64,000 nucleotides of DNA from Streptomyces umbrinus (GCF_030817415.1 NZ_JAUSZI010000002.1:3472001-3536000), one strand, 5' to 3'; shown: positions 14,152-23,341, counted from the stretch's first letter. The notes: generated by a model from the sequence alone, not told the origin. Numbers and translations: made by a program.

Positions 14152-16722
14152 CTACAACCGCGGATCCACCGGCTCCGACTCCAGCGCCAGCACCCCGAAC
14201 ACAGCCTCGTGCACCCGCCACAGCGGCTCCCCCTCGGCGAGCCGGTCCAGAGACTCCAGGCCCAGGGCGTACTCGCGGAGGGCCAGGGACCGCTTGTGGT
14301 TGAGGAAGCGGCCGCGGAGGCGGTCGAGGTTCTCGGGACGGGTGTACTCGGGACCGTAGATGATCCGCAGGTACTCCCGGCCCCGGCACTTGATACCGGG
14401 CTGGACCAGCCGCCCGTTCCCACCGCGCACCACGGCCCGGTCGGGCTTGACGACCATGCCCTCGCCACCGCGGCCGGTCATCTCAAGCCACCAGTCGACA
14501 CCGGCCCGCACCGACTCGGGGTCGCCCGTGTCGACGAAGAGGCGCCGGGTGGTCTGGAGGAGCCCGGACGGGTCGTCCGCCACCAGCCGGTCGATCAGGG
14601 CGAGCTGCTCCTCGTGCGGCAGGGCCGCGAGGCTCCGGCCCCGCACGGCGAGGATCTGGAAGGGCGCGAGGCGGACACCGTCCAGGCCGGACGTGGTCCA
14701 GCAGTAGCGCCGGTACGCGTCGGTGAAGGAGGCGGCATCCACGGCCCGCTCCCGCTGCTTGACCAGCAGGTCCTGGACGTCGACGCCACGCGCCGCCGCC
14801 CCTTCGAGCGCGGCCACCGCTCCCGGGAAGACGGCTCCGGCCGCCGCACCCACCGCGGCGTACTGCGAGCGCAGCAGCCCGGAGGCCTTGAGCGACCAGG
14901 GCAGCAGCTCGGCGTCGAGCAGCACCCAGTCCGTCTCCAGCTCCTCCCACAGACCCGCCTCGGTGACGGCGGCCCGCACCCTCCCGAGGATCTCCTCGGT
15001 GACGGCGGAGTCGTCGAAGAAGGGGCGTCCCGTGCGGGTGTACAGCGAGCCCGACACGCCACCGCCTGCGCCGAACCGCTCGCGTGCGACTTCCTCGTCC
15101 CGGCACACCAGCGCCACCGCCCGCGACCCCATGTGCTTCTCCTCGCACACGACCCGCGCGACCCCGTCGGCCCGGTACTGCTCGAACGCCTCGACCGGGT
15201 GCTCCAGGAAGTATTCATCAGCGGCTCCGCCTCGGGCCTCCACCTTGGAGGTGGCGGTGGGCGCCATGGTCGGCGGCAGGTACGGCATCAGCCGCGGGTC
15301 CACGGCGAAGCGGCTCATGACCTCCAGGGCCGCGGCCGCGTTCTCCTCGCGTACGGAGACACGTCCGGCGTACCGGGTCTCGACGACGCGGCGGCCGTGC
15401 ACGTCCGCGAGGTCCAGCGGACGCCCCTCGTGTCCGCCGGGCGCCTCGGAGGCCAGCGGCTTGACCGGCTCGTACCAGACCCGCTCGGCCGGTACGTCGA
15501 CGAGTTCGCGCTCCGGCCAGCGCAGCGCGGTGAGCTTGCCGCCGAACACGGCACCGGTGTCCAGGCAGATGGTGTTGTTCAGCCAGGTGGCCTCCGGGAC
15601 CGGGGTGTGGCCGTAGACCACGGCCGCCCTGCCCCGGTAGTCCTCGGCCCACGGGTAGCGCACCGGCAGCCCGAACTCGTCCGTCTCGCCGGTGGTTTCG
15701 CCGTACAGCGCGTGCGAGCGGACCCGGCCCGACGTACGCCCGTGGTACTTCTCGGGCAGTCCGGCGTGGCAGACGACGAGGCGGCCGCCGTCGAGGACGT
15801 AGTGGCTGACGAGCCCGTCCACGAACTCCCTTACCTGCCGCTTGAATTCGTCGCTCTCGCCCTCCATCTGCTCGACGGTCTCGGCGAGGCCGTGGGTGTG
15901 CTGGACCTTGCGGCCCTTGAGGTAACGGCCGTACTTGTTCTCGTGGTTGCCCGGCACGCACAGGGCGGCGCCCGAGCCGACCATGGACATCACCCGGCGC
16001 AGGACGCCCGGGGTGTCCGGGCCGCGGTCGACGAGGTCGCCGACGAACACGGCCGTACGGCCCTCGGGGTGCACGCCGTCCGCGTACCCCAACTTGCCGA
16101 GCAGCGACTCCAGTTCGGAGGCGCAGCCGTGGATGTCGCCGATGATGTCGAACGGGCCCGTGAGGTGGGTCAGGTCGTTGAACCGCTTCTCGGTGCGGAC
16201 CTCGGCGCTCTCGGCCTCCGCCACACCCCGCAGGATGTGCACCTTCCGGAACCCCTCGCGCTCCAAGTGCCGCAGGGAGCGCCGGAGTTCACGGGTGTGG
16301 CGCTGGATGACGCGGCGCGGCATGTCGGCGCGGTCGGTGCGGGAGGCGTTGCGCTCGGCGCACACCTCCTCGGGCACGTCGAGCACGACGGCGATCGGCA
16401 GCACGTCGTGCTTCCTGGCGAGCTCGATGAGCTGCTTACGGCTCTCCTGCTGCACGTTGGTCGCGTCGACGACCGTGCGCCGGCCCGCCGCGAGCCGCTT
16501 GCCCGCGATGTAGTGCAGGACGTCGAAGGCGTCGCCGCTGGCGCTCTGGTCGTTCTCGTCGTCGGCGACGAGGCCGCGGCAGAAGTCCGACGAGATCACC
16601 TCGGTCGGCTTGAAGTGCTTGCGGGCGAAGGTGGACTTGCCCGATCCGGACGCGCCGATCAGCACGACGAGGGACAGGTCGGTGACGGGCAGGGAACGAA
16701 CCTTGTTGTCGGTGCTGGTCAT
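14152..16722 (-). CDS. pnkp: bacterial polynucleotide kinase-phosphatase-ligase
   Basis: 856 residues with three catalytic modules, the length known for bacterial Pnkp. The N-terminal kinase has GASGSGKST at residues 23-31. The central binuclear-metal phosphoesterase has GDIHGC, GDLVDRGPD and GNHEN (residues about 185-250). The C-terminal adenylyltransferase/ligase has EEKHMGSRAV with the nucleophile lysine near residue 529, and GEGMVVKP. Together with Hen1 it repairs RNA cut by ribotoxins, healing both ends and sealing, while Hen1 methylates the 3' end against re-cleavage. The ATG overlaps the hen1 stop by 4 bases. An upstream in-frame extension to 16902 lies inside hen1 and is not used. Confidence 0.95.
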   Translation of the reverse strand: MTSTDNKVRSLPVTDLSLVVLIGASGSGKSTFARKHFKPTEVISSDFCRGLVADDENDQSASGDAFDVLHYIAGKRLAAGRRTVVDATNVQQESRKQLIELARKHDVLPIAVVLDVPEEVCAERNASRTDRADMPRRVIQRHTRELRRSLRHLEREGFRKVHILRGVAEAESAEVRTEKRFNDLTHLTGPFDIIGDIHGCASELESLLGKLGYADGVHPEGRTAVFVGDLVDRGPDTPGVLRRVMSMVGSGAALCVPGNHENKYGRYLKGRKVQHTHGLAETVEQMEGESDEFKRQVREFVDGLVSHYVLDGGRLVVCHAGLPEKYHGRTSGRVRSHALYGETTGETDEFGLPVRYPWAEDYRGRAAVVYGHTPVPEATWLNNTICLDTGAVFGGKLTALRWPERELVDVPAERVWYEPVKPLASEAPGGHEGRPLDLADVHGRRVVETRYAGRVSVREENAAAALEVMSRFAVDPRLMPYLPPTMAPTATSKVEARGGAADEYFLEHPVEAFEQYRADGVARVVCEEKHMGSRAVALVCRDEEVARERFGAGGGVSGSLYTRTGRPFFDDSAVTEEILGRVRAAVTEAGLWEELETDWVLLDAELLPWSLKASGLLRSQYAAVGAAAGAVFPGAVAALEGAAARGVDVQDLLVKQRERAVDAASFTDAYRRYCWTTSGLDGVRLAPFQILAVRGRSLAALPHEEQLALIDRLVADDPSGLLQTTRRLFVDTGDPESVRAGVDWWLEMTGRGGEGMVVKPDRAVVRGGNGRLVQPGIKCRGREYLRIIYGPEYTRPENLDRLRGRFLNHKRSLALREYALGLESLDRLAEGEPLWRVHEAVFGVLALESEPVDPRL

Positions 16723-18200
16723 GCGGCCTTCTCCTCCTTCGTGTTCTGATCCTTCGTGTTCTGGGCGCTCACCGTGAAAACGGCCATCTGTGTGGGCGGT
16801 CCCACCTCGGGGTCGTCGGGCCCGACCGGCACGAACTCCACTCCGTACCCGTGCCGTTCGGCCACCGTCCCCGCCCAGCCGCGGAACTCCTCGCGCGTCC
16901 ACTCGAAGCGGTGGTCGCCGTGCCGGACATGGCCGGCGGGGAGGGTCTCCCAGCGGACGTTGTACTCGACGTTCGGCGTCGTCACGATCACGGTCCTGGG
17001 GCGCGCCGAACCGAACACCGCGTACTCCAGGGCGGGCAGCCGCGGCAGGTCGAGGTGCTCGATGACCTCACTCAGCACGGCGGCGTCGTACCCCCTGAGC
17101 CGCTTGTCGGTGTAGGCGAGCGAACCCTGGACGAGCTTGACGCGCTCGGACTGCCGCTCGCCCATGCGGTCCAGCTTGAGCCGCCGCGAGGCGATGGTGA
17201 GCGCACGCATCGACACGTCGACCCCGACGATCTCGGTGAACCGTGTGTCCTTGAGCAGCTCCTGCACCAACTGGCCCTGCCCGCAGCCGAGATCGAGGAC
17301 CCGCGCGGCATCGGTGCCCTTCAGGGCGCCGACGATCGCGTCCCGCCGCCGCACCGCGAGCGGTACCGGCTTCTCCTCAGTGTCGGTCTGCTCGTCGACG
17401 GCGTTGTCGATCTCCTCGACCGCGCTGTCGTCCGTCTCGGCGAGCCGGACGAGTTCGAGGCGCTCCATGGCCTCCCGGGTCAGCGACCAACGGCGGGACA
17501 GATAGCGGCTGGTGATCAGCTTCTGCTCCGGGTGCTCCGGCAGCCAGCCCTCGCCGGCCCGCAACAGCTTGTCGACCTCGTCGGACGACACCCAGTAGTG
17601 CTTGGCGTCGTCGAGCACCGGCAGCAGGACGTACAGATGCCGCAGCGCGTCGGCCAGGCGCTGCTCCCCCTCCAGTACGAGGCTCACGTACCGCGAGTCG
17701 CCCCACTCGGGGAACTCGGTGTCCAGCACCACGGGTTCGGCACTCACCGTCCAGCCGAGCGGCTCGAACAGCGCCCGTACGAGATCGGCGCCGCCGCGCG
17801 CGGGCAGTGCGGGCACCTCGACGCGCAGGGGCAGCGGACGCGCGGGCAGCTCGGGCTTCGCCTGGCAGGTGCCCTTCATCGCGCTGGAGAACACACTGCT
17901 CAGCGCTACGGCGAGCAGGGACGAGGCGGCGTACGGCCGGTCGTTGACGTACTGCGCGAGGGCCGCGTCCGGGGCTCCGCCGCGGCCCTTGCCCTTGCCG
18001 CGCCGGACCAGTGCCACCGCGTCGACCTCCAGCAACAGCGCCGCCGTACAGCGCTCCACGCTCGCCTCGGGGTAGACGACATGCGCCTTGCCGTAGGAGG
18101 TGGAGAACGCCTGCGCCTTGTCGGGATGCTTGTGGAGCAGGAATCCGAGGTCGGTCGCGGGGCGCTCTGGGGTGCCGGTGGTACTGATCGTCAGGAACAC
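16719..18200 (-). CDS. hen1: 3'-terminal RNA ribose 2'-O-methyltransferase Hen1
   Basis: 493 residues. The N-terminal half (FLTISTTGTPERPATDLGFL to roughly residue 240) is the Hen1 ligase-activating domain. The C-terminal half is the methyltransferase, with the SAM motif VLDLGCGQGQLVQ, the EVIEHLD metal-binding glutamates and histidine, and TPNVEYNVRW then HRFEWTREEF. It methylates the 2'-OH of damaged RNA 3' ends before Pnkp ligation. The GTG at 18200 is chosen because homologues begin at MFLTIS. The frame is open upstream to 18506, but that segment is low-complexity. A palindrome lies 23 bases upstream of this start. Confidence 0.93.
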   Translation of the reverse strand: MFLTISTTGTPERPATDLGFLLHKHPDKAQAFSTSYGKAHVVYPEASVERCTAALLLEVDAVALVRRGKGKGRGGAPDAALAQYVNDRPYAASSLLAVALSSVFSSAMKGTCQAKPELPARPLPLRVEVPALPARGGADLVRALFEPLGWTVSAEPVVLDTEFPEWGDSRYVSLVLEGEQRLADALRHLYVLLPVLDDAKHYWVSSDEVDKLLRAGEGWLPEHPEQKLITSRYLSRRWSLTREAMERLELVRLAETDDSAVEEIDNAVDEQTDTEEKPVPLAVRRRDAIVGALKGTDAARVLDLGCGQGQLVQELLKDTRFTEIVGVDVSMRALTIASRRLKLDRMGERQSERVKLVQGSLAYTDKRLRGYDAAVLSEVIEHLDLPRLPALEYAVFGSARPRTVIVTTPNVEYNVRWETLPAGHVRHGDHRFEWTREEFRGWAGTVAERHGYGVEFVPVGPDDPEVGPPTQMAVFTVSAQNTKDQNTKEEKAA

Positions 18201-18222
18201 GGTGGTCTGCCTCGAAACGTCT

Positions 18223-18240
18223 TTCAGAACCGCTTCTGAA
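18223..18240 (-). promoter_or_regulatory. palindrome TTCAGAA-N4-TTCTGAA upstream of hen1
   Basis: A perfect 7+7 inverted repeat with a 4-base spacer, 23 bases 5' of the hen1 start, a natural position for a repressor or activator of the RNA-repair operon. No known factor was recognised. Confidence 0.5.
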
Positions 18241-18352
18241 CTGCGGAAATCGGGGGTGCCGCCGTCCGGCACCGTGCCCAACGTACAGCCAACCTCTCCG
18301 GAGAAGTCAGGCATTTTCCGTCCCCCGCCGTACGGCGGGCGAGCGGCTCCCG

Positions 18353-18415
18353 GGCCGATCGGACCGGACGCCTGGCCGATCGGCCCGCGAGCTTGGCCGG
18401 TCGGCCGACGCCGTG
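18353..18415. repeat. three 21-bp tandem repeats containing GGCCGATCGG
   Basis: GGCCGATCGG, GGCCGATCGG and GGCCGGTCGG begin at 18353, 18374 and 18395, exactly 21 bases apart, in the divergent gap between hen1 and the Clp-N-like gene. Each contains a GC-rich palindromic core. If read leftwards it would encode GPIGQA-type units ahead of hen1, but that reading is unlikely to be translated. Confidence 0.65.
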
Positions 18416-18476
18416 GCATGTGGTGGCCGTCTAGCGTCGGTCTCGTCCGGCCACCGCAGCCCGAGGGGAACGTTCG

Positions 18477-19754
18477 ATGCACCAGCGACCGACGACCGGA
18501 GCACACACCGACGCGACCGCAACGGCTGAGCCGGCCGCATTGGCCGGTGCGCCCACGGAGTTCGAGCTCGACGTCATGGAACTGCTCGTGGAGGCACTGC
18601 GCGACGCGGTCAAGTTCGAGTCACCGGCCGTGGGCACCGAGAACCTGCTGTCCGCGCTCGTGATGGGTGAGACGGACGCCGGTTCGGCGCTGGCCCCCGG
18701 GATGCGGAAGGCCGGCTCGCTCAGCGGTCTGGTCTCGGGCCGGGCCGGGAGCGGTGGGGCGGCCTGGGCGAACGACGACGGATACGGCAGCACTCCGGTG
18801 GACGCCACCGCCGAGGACGACGCCGAAATCACCGCCGCCTGGCGCGAGGCACAGTGGCGCCTCGGGCTTGAGTCCAGCCAGTCGCGTGGCTCGCGCAGAG
18901 CGAAGGCAGCGGACGGCGAGAGCGGCCGCCCGCTGCCCGGGATGACCGACGCGACGCGGATGTGCCTGTTGCTCGCGCTCAGGTCGGCCCGCGCCGAAGG
19001 GACGGTCGCGGTGCGCTGCCGGCATGTGGCACGGGCCCTGCTGAACCTGCCGGCGAGCCGCGCCCGGGAAGCACTGGTCGTGGAGCGGCTGGACCTGGCC
19101 GCCGCGGCCACGGCACTCGACGCACTGGACGCGAGGGCCTCGGCGCAGACCGAGGGACCGGAATCCCGTGGCGTCCTGCTTCTCCGCCGGGCCGGCACGC
19201 TGGGCAGGAGCGGCAACCGCCTGTCCCGGGCGATTACCTCGTGGACCGCCGGGTCGTCCATCTACGGCTCACCGGTGATGTTCGCGGTGAGCGTCGAGGC
19301 CGCACGGCAGGTGGCGCGGTACGGGCGCGGCAGGACGGAGCCCGTGGACCTCCTGCTGGGAATCCTGGCCCTGGACCGGGCCTTGGCCGTTGCCGGACGG
19401 TCGCTGCCCGAGGATCTGGCATCCGTCAGCACGGCCGCCGAACTCCTGCGGCGGCACGGCGTACGGCACGGGTCCCTGGCCCGTTCGGCGACCATCGGCG
19501 CGCCGGCCGCCGGCCTCGACCAGACACAGCTCTCCGACTCCGCCCAGCAGGCCAGGGCGGCGGCGCAGCTCATCGCCGCCGAGCAGGGTTCGCCCACGGT
19601 CGGTACGGTCCACCTGCTGGCCGCGCTGCTCGAAGCACCCGCGGTCGACGCGGAGGCCGGGGACGAGGGCCGGACGGTCGGACGGCTGCTGGCCGCCGAG
19701 CGGGTGGACACCGCCGCGTTGCGGGCGGAGCTGCGTCCGCGGTCGGGCGAGTGA
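18477..19754 (+). CDS. protein with Clp N-terminal-like repeats
   Basis: 425 residues without a signal peptide or ATPase motifs. Several stretches resemble the double-helical repeats of the ClpA/ClpC N-terminal domain: ELLVEALRDAVKFESPAVGTENLLSALV near residue 35, CLLLALRSARAEGTVAVRCRHVARALL near 165, AARQVARYGRGRTEPVDLLLGILA near 280, and AAQLIAAEQGSPTVGTVHLLAALLE near 360. The recurring VGTxHLLxALL phrase is the Clp-N hallmark. Such ATPase-free proteins could act as adaptors for Clp proteases or bind protein ligands. It precedes a histidine kinase/response regulator pair by 116 bases on the same strand and may share its operon. The role is inferred. Confidence 0.7.
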   Translation: MHQRPTTGAHTDATATAEPAALAGAPTEFELDVMELLVEALRDAVKFESPAVGTENLLSALVMGETDAGSALAPGMRKAGSLSGLVSGRAGSGGAAWANDDGYGSTPVDATAEDDAEITAAWREAQWRLGLESSQSRGSRRAKAADGESGRPLPGMTDATRMCLLLALRSARAEGTVAVRCRHVARALLNLPASRAREALVVERLDLAAAATALDALDARASAQTEGPESRGVLLLRRAGTLGRSGNRLSRAITSWTAGSSIYGSPVMFAVSVEAARQVARYGRGRTEPVDLLLGILALDRALAVAGRSLPEDLASVSTAAELLRRHGVRHGSLARSATIGAPAAGLDQTQLSDSAQQARAAAQLIAAEQGSPTVGTVHLLAALLEAPAVDAEAGDEGRTVGRLLAAERVDTAALRAELRPRSGE

Positions 19755-19813
19755 CATCGGGAGACCGCCCGGCAGGGCCCCTGCCTGCCGCGGATACCGT
19801 TCCTTCCGGCGAA

Positions 19814-19858
19814 TCCGTGATGCGCGGGTCCGTGATGCGCGGATCCGTGATGCCGGGG
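19814..19858 (+). repeat. 15-bp direct repeat carrying multiple start codons
   Basis: Three units of TCCGTGATGCGCGG(G/A), the last diverged, lie just upstream of the histidine kinase. Each contains a GTG and an ATG in the kinase frame, so the repeat offers up to six alternative starts but no Shine-Dalgarno sequence. Confidence 0.7.
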
Positions 19859-19870
19859 GCAGAGGCGAGC

Positions 19871-21367
19871 GTGAGTCAAGTGACCGAAGAGAAACGGCAG
19901 TTGCACGGACAGCCGACGCGCGGGCTGACCGGTGCGGCACGGCGACTGCGCCGCGAGGCAGCCGAGATCCGGGCCCAGGTACGGGCCGCGCCACGCCGTA
20001 CGGTCGTCGCCGAGTCAATTGTGTGTGCCCTGGCGGCGGCCTTCGGGCTGGTCCCGCTGCTGCTGATACCGCCGGACCGGCCGGTCCTCGCGGTGCTGGA
20101 GGCGGTGTGGGCGGCGCTGCTCGTCGCCGCGCGGCGCGGCCGGCCGGTCGCCGCGGTCCTGGGCGCCTTTCCGCTGCTGGCAGGTGCCAACGTGTGGGTG
20201 CTGGCGGTGGTACCGCTGATCGTGCTGTCCGCCACCCGCCGTATCGCGCCGCCGCGGCGCGCGTGGCGGATCGTCGGCATGGCCTGCGCCGCGCTCGGCG
20301 GACTGACCGTCGCCGCGGGCCTGTTCCGGTGGGAGACGCTGCCGATGAAGCTGGCGGAGAACACCGTCTCCGCCGTACTCCTCCTGCTGCTCCCCACCCT
20401 GGCCGGCACCATGCTGGGCCGGCGGCGGCCCCTGGTCGACCTGCTGCGGGAGCGCAACGCCTATCTGGAACAGACCCGTACGCTGACCGCCGCGGCGGCC
20501 CGGATGGAGGAACGGACCCGGATCGCACGGGAGATGCACGACCTCCTGGGCCACCGGCTGAGCCTGATCTCGGTGCACGCCGGAGCCCTGGAACTCGCCG
20601 CCGCGCGCCAGGCCCCTCCGCTGGCCGGACAGGTGGAGCTGCTGCGCACGACCGCGGGGACGGCCATGGAGGAGCTCCGCGAGATCCTCGGCGTCCTGCG
20701 GCACGCGGACCTGTCGGACGAGACCGGGGGCGACCGGGGAACGTACGAGGACATCACCGCTCTGGTGACCCAGTCCCGGCAGACGGGTGGCGGCTCGGTC
20801 GAGCTGGTCTGGTCGGTTCCCGACACGGTCGAGGTGGGCGCCCGTGTCCGGCAGGCGATCCACCGGGTGGTCCGCGAAGGGCTGACGAACGTGCTGAAAC
20901 ACGCGTCCGGCGCGCCCGTCCTGGTGGAGGTCAAGGGCACGGACGCGGGGATCGAGGTGTACGTCACCAACGGGGCGCCGCGCGTGCCGGGCGACTCCCA
21001 GGGAGGAACGAGCAGCGGGCTGGCCGGACTTCAGGAGCGGATCTCGTTGCTCGGCGGCACCTTCGGGGCGGGTGCCCTGCCGGACGGCGGCTTCCGCGTG
21101 ACGGCCTGGCTGCCGTCCCACGCGACGAACGGGCCGGTGTCCGCGCCCTCGGAAGCCCGCGCCCACGCCGGCGGCGAAGCTCTTCCGCCTGCGCCCCGCC
21201 CTCCTTCCGGCGAAGGTGACACCTGGCGTCCGGGGTCCAACCCGCCGTTGTCGGCCCAGACCCTGACTTGGCCGCGTGTCCTCGGAGCCGGCTGCACGGC
21301 GGTGCTCGTGGTCCTGCCCACGGCGGGCTTCCTGCTCGTCCTGCTGGTGATGGCGGCCCTAGGATGA
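19871..21367 (+). CDS. sensor histidine kinase (NarL-type, HisKA_3)
   Basis: About 498 residues. Five or so hydrophobic helices occupy residues 40-180 (for example SIVCALAAAFGLVPLLLI and AENTVSAVLLLLLPTLAG). A HisKA_3 dimerisation domain follows with RTRIAREMHDLLGHRLSLIS (phosphoacceptor histidine in MHDLLGH), then an HATPase with VVREGLTNVLKHA and a GLAGLQERISLLGG G-box. Unusually, the protein ends in a proline-rich linker and one more hydrophobic helix (GAGCTAVLVVLPTAGFLLVL). The start is uncertain: the GTG at 19871 has AGAGG nearby, while GTG/ATG codons in the 15-bp repeat upstream are in frame but lack ribosome binding sites. The cognate response regulator follows within 5 bases. Confidence 0.85.
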   Translation: MSQVTEEKRQLHGQPTRGLTGAARRLRREAAEIRAQVRAAPRRTVVAESIVCALAAAFGLVPLLLIPPDRPVLAVLEAVWAALLVAARRGRPVAAVLGAFPLLAGANVWVLAVVPLIVLSATRRIAPPRRAWRIVGMACAALGGLTVAAGLFRWETLPMKLAENTVSAVLLLLLPTLAGTMLGRRRPLVDLLRERNAYLEQTRTLTAAAARMEERTRIAREMHDLLGHRLSLISVHAGALELAAARQAPPLAGQVELLRTTAGTAMEELREILGVLRHADLSDETGGDRGTYEDITALVTQSRQTGGGSVELVWSVPDTVEVGARVRQAIHRVVREGLTNVLKHASGAPVLVEVKGTDAGIEVYVTNGAPRVPGDSQGGTSSGLAGLQERISLLGGTFGAGALPDGGFRVTAWLPSHATNGPVSAPSEARAHAGGEALPPAPRPPSGEGDTWRPGSNPPLSAQTLTWPRVLGAGCTAVLVVLPTAGFLLVLLVMAALG

Positions 21368-21371
21368 GCTG

Positions 21372-22028
21372 ATGATCCGAGTGCTGGTCGCCGACGACGA
21401 AGCGCTGATGCGCGTCGGAATCCGGCTGATCCTGGAGAACGCCGACGACATCGACGTCGTTGCCGAAGCGGGCGACGGCCTGGAGGCCGCTGCGGCCTGC
21501 CGCACCCAGGACATCGACGTCGCCCTGCTCGACATCCAGATGCCGACCCGGGACGGCATCGCGGCCGCCGAGGACATCGCCCGGCTCTCGCCCCGTACGT
21601 GTGTGGTGATGCTGACGGCGTTCGGCGAGGAGGCGAGCGTGACGCGGGCCCTGCGGGCCGGGGCGAGCGGGTTCCTCCTCAAGGACACCGGTCCCGCCGA
21701 ACTGATCCGCGCCGTCCAACTCGCGGCGAAAGGCGAACCGGTCCTCGCACCCCGGATCACGCGCCAACTCCTCGAACGGCACGTGCGGTCCGGCCGTGAC
21801 ACCGAGGCCGCCGTGCGCAGGACCGAGGAGCTGACCCCAGCCGAACGGGATGTCCTGCGGCTGCTCGGCACGGGCCTGTCCAACGCGGAGATCGCCGACC
21901 AGCTGTACATGAGCGCCGGCACGGTCAAGGCCCACATCAGCCGGATCCTGACCCGCACCGGCTGCGCCAACCGCGTCCAGGCGGCGGTTCTGGCCCATGA
22001 CGCGGGGTTGCTTGCCGACGGCTACTGA
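21372..22028 (+). CDS. LuxR/NarL family response regulator
   Basis: 218 residues. The receiver domain has the acidic pair VADDEALMR, phosphoacceptor aspartate in VALLDIQMPTRDG, the conserved threonine in VMLTAFG and the lysine in FLLKDTGP. A C-terminal LuxR-type helix-turn-helix follows (LTPAERDVLRLLGTGLSNAEIADQL then GTVKAHISRIL). It is the partner of the kinase immediately upstream; the ATG sits four bases after that stop with GGATGAG before it. All phosphorylation residues are intact. Targets are unknown; the upstream Clp-N-like gene is a candidate because of proximity. Confidence 0.9.
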   Translation: MIRVLVADDEALMRVGIRLILENADDIDVVAEAGDGLEAAAACRTQDIDVALLDIQMPTRDGIAAAEDIARLSPRTCVVMLTAFGEEASVTRALRAGASGFLLKDTGPAELIRAVQLAAKGEPVLAPRITRQLLERHVRSGRDTEAAVRRTEELTPAERDVLRLLGTGLSNAEIADQLYMSAGTVKAHISRILTRTGCANRVQAAVLAHDAGLLADGY

Positions 22029-22180
22029 GGCGGGGTCCGCGGCACGGGCAGGGGACGCTCGCGGCCTCGGTCCGGGCTTCGGTCCCGGTCCCTGCCAAGG
22101 TGCTTCCGTCGGCCAGGGACCGGGGCGAACCCCACGACGGTCACCGGCCGACGGCCTCCCGGAGCGCGGCGACCGCCCGG

Positions 22181-23104
22181 TTACTGCAGCTGCGACTGCA
22201 CCTGGGAGGAGATCAGGTCCAGGTGGTCCAGGTCATCGAGGTCGAGGATCTGGAGATAGACCCGCTGGGAACCGGCCTCCGCGTACCGGCCGATCCTTTC
22301 GACGACCTCGTCCGGGGTGCCGGCCAGCCCGTTCGCCTTCAGCTCCTCCACCTCGCGGCCGATCGCGGCGGCGCGACGGGCGACCTCCGCGTCGTCCTTG
22401 CCCACGCAGGCGACGAGCGCGTTGGAGTAGACGAGATCGGTGCCCTTGCGGCCGATCTCCTCCGCCGCCGCCCGCACCCGGCCGAACTGGCGCTCGCTGT
22501 CCTCGATCGACGCGAACGGCATGTTGAACTCGTCGGCGTAACGGCCCGCGAGGCGCGGGGTACGGCTGGCGCCGTGGCCGCCGATGAGCACCGGCACCTT
22601 GGGCTGTGCCGGCTTGGGCAGCGCGGGCGAGTCGGTGAGCTGGTAGTACGTGCCGTCGAAGCTGAAGGTCTCGCCGACCTTCGTCTCCCACAGCCCGGTG
22701 ACGATCGCCAGCTGCTCCTCGAGACGGGCGAACTTCTCCTTCGGGAAGGGGATGCCGTACGCCTTGTGCTCCTCCTCGAACCAGCCCGCGCCCAGGCCCA
22801 GTTCGACGCGGCCGCCGGACATCTGGTCGACCTGGGCGACCTGGATCGCCAGGACGCCGGGCAGGCGGAACGTACCGGCGGTCATCAGTGTGCCGAGGCG
22901 GATGCGCTTGGTCTCACGGGCGAGTCCGGCGAGGGTGATCCAGGCGTCCGTGGGGCCCGGGAGGCCGTCCGCGGAACCCATGCGGAGGTAGTGGTCGGAG
23001 CGGAAGAAGGCGTCGAAGCCGAGGTCTTCGGTGGCCTTGGCGACAGCGAGAAGGGTGTCGTAGGTGGCGCCCTGCTGGGGCTCGGTGAAGATTCGAAGAT
23101 CCAT
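22181..23104 (-). CDS. LLM class F420-dependent oxidoreductase
   Basis: 307 residues of the luciferase-like (beta/alpha)8 fold. FDAFFRSDHYLRMG, TKRIRLGTLMTAGTFRLPGVLA, GGRVELGLGAGWFEEEHKAYGIPFP and VPVLIGGHGASRTPRLAGRYADEFNM are typical of F420-dependent members in actinobacteria. It probably uses F420 in the cytoplasm to oxidise or reduce an unidentified substrate. The start at MDLRIF is supported by a CAGGAT hexamer six bases upstream, the same spacing and sequence as at arcA (the GGATGGAGGCATG context is identical), so it may be leaderless or use AGGA as ribosome binding site. It converges with the response regulator. Confidence 0.85.
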   Translation of the reverse strand: MDLRIFTEPQQGATYDTLLAVAKATEDLGFDAFFRSDHYLRMGSADGLPGPTDAWITLAGLARETKRIRLGTLMTAGTFRLPGVLAIQVAQVDQMSGGRVELGLGAGWFEEEHKAYGIPFPKEKFARLEEQLAIVTGLWETKVGETFSFDGTYYQLTDSPALPKPAQPKVPVLIGGHGASRTPRLAGRYADEFNMPFASIEDSERQFGRVRAAAEEIGRKGTDLVYSNALVACVGKDDAEVARRAAAIGREVEELKANGLAGTPDEVVERIGRYAEAGSQRVYLQILDLDDLDHLDLISSQVQSQLQ

Positions 23105-23341
23105 GCCTCCATCCTGCACGGTCGAACGTCGGTCAACCGCATCGGTCCCGCCGGTCCTCCGCGTCCCCGGTCGGGTGAAAATCCGTCAACCGTGTGCCTG
23201 GGGCGAGACCGCGCCAGTGACCCGTCCGGGCGGTGATCGTTGGCTCGGGCGGAGCCGGACCGCCCGGCACCCGTCGCCGGCGGTCGACCGGTGCGTTGCT
23301 GGTTCTCCCCGTGGGGGAGGGCGAAGGCCGAGGAGGCCGTC

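Noticed and set aside
14110..16749. Plus-strand open frame of 879 codons opposite pnkp
   Set aside because: Mirror of Pnkp coding sequence; no motif or ribosome binding site, while the minus-strand frame has all three Pnkp catalytic sites.
18201..18506. N-terminal extension of Hen1
   Set aside because: Would contain 21-bp repeat-derived GPIGQA units and cross the palindrome; homologues start at the FLTIS segment.
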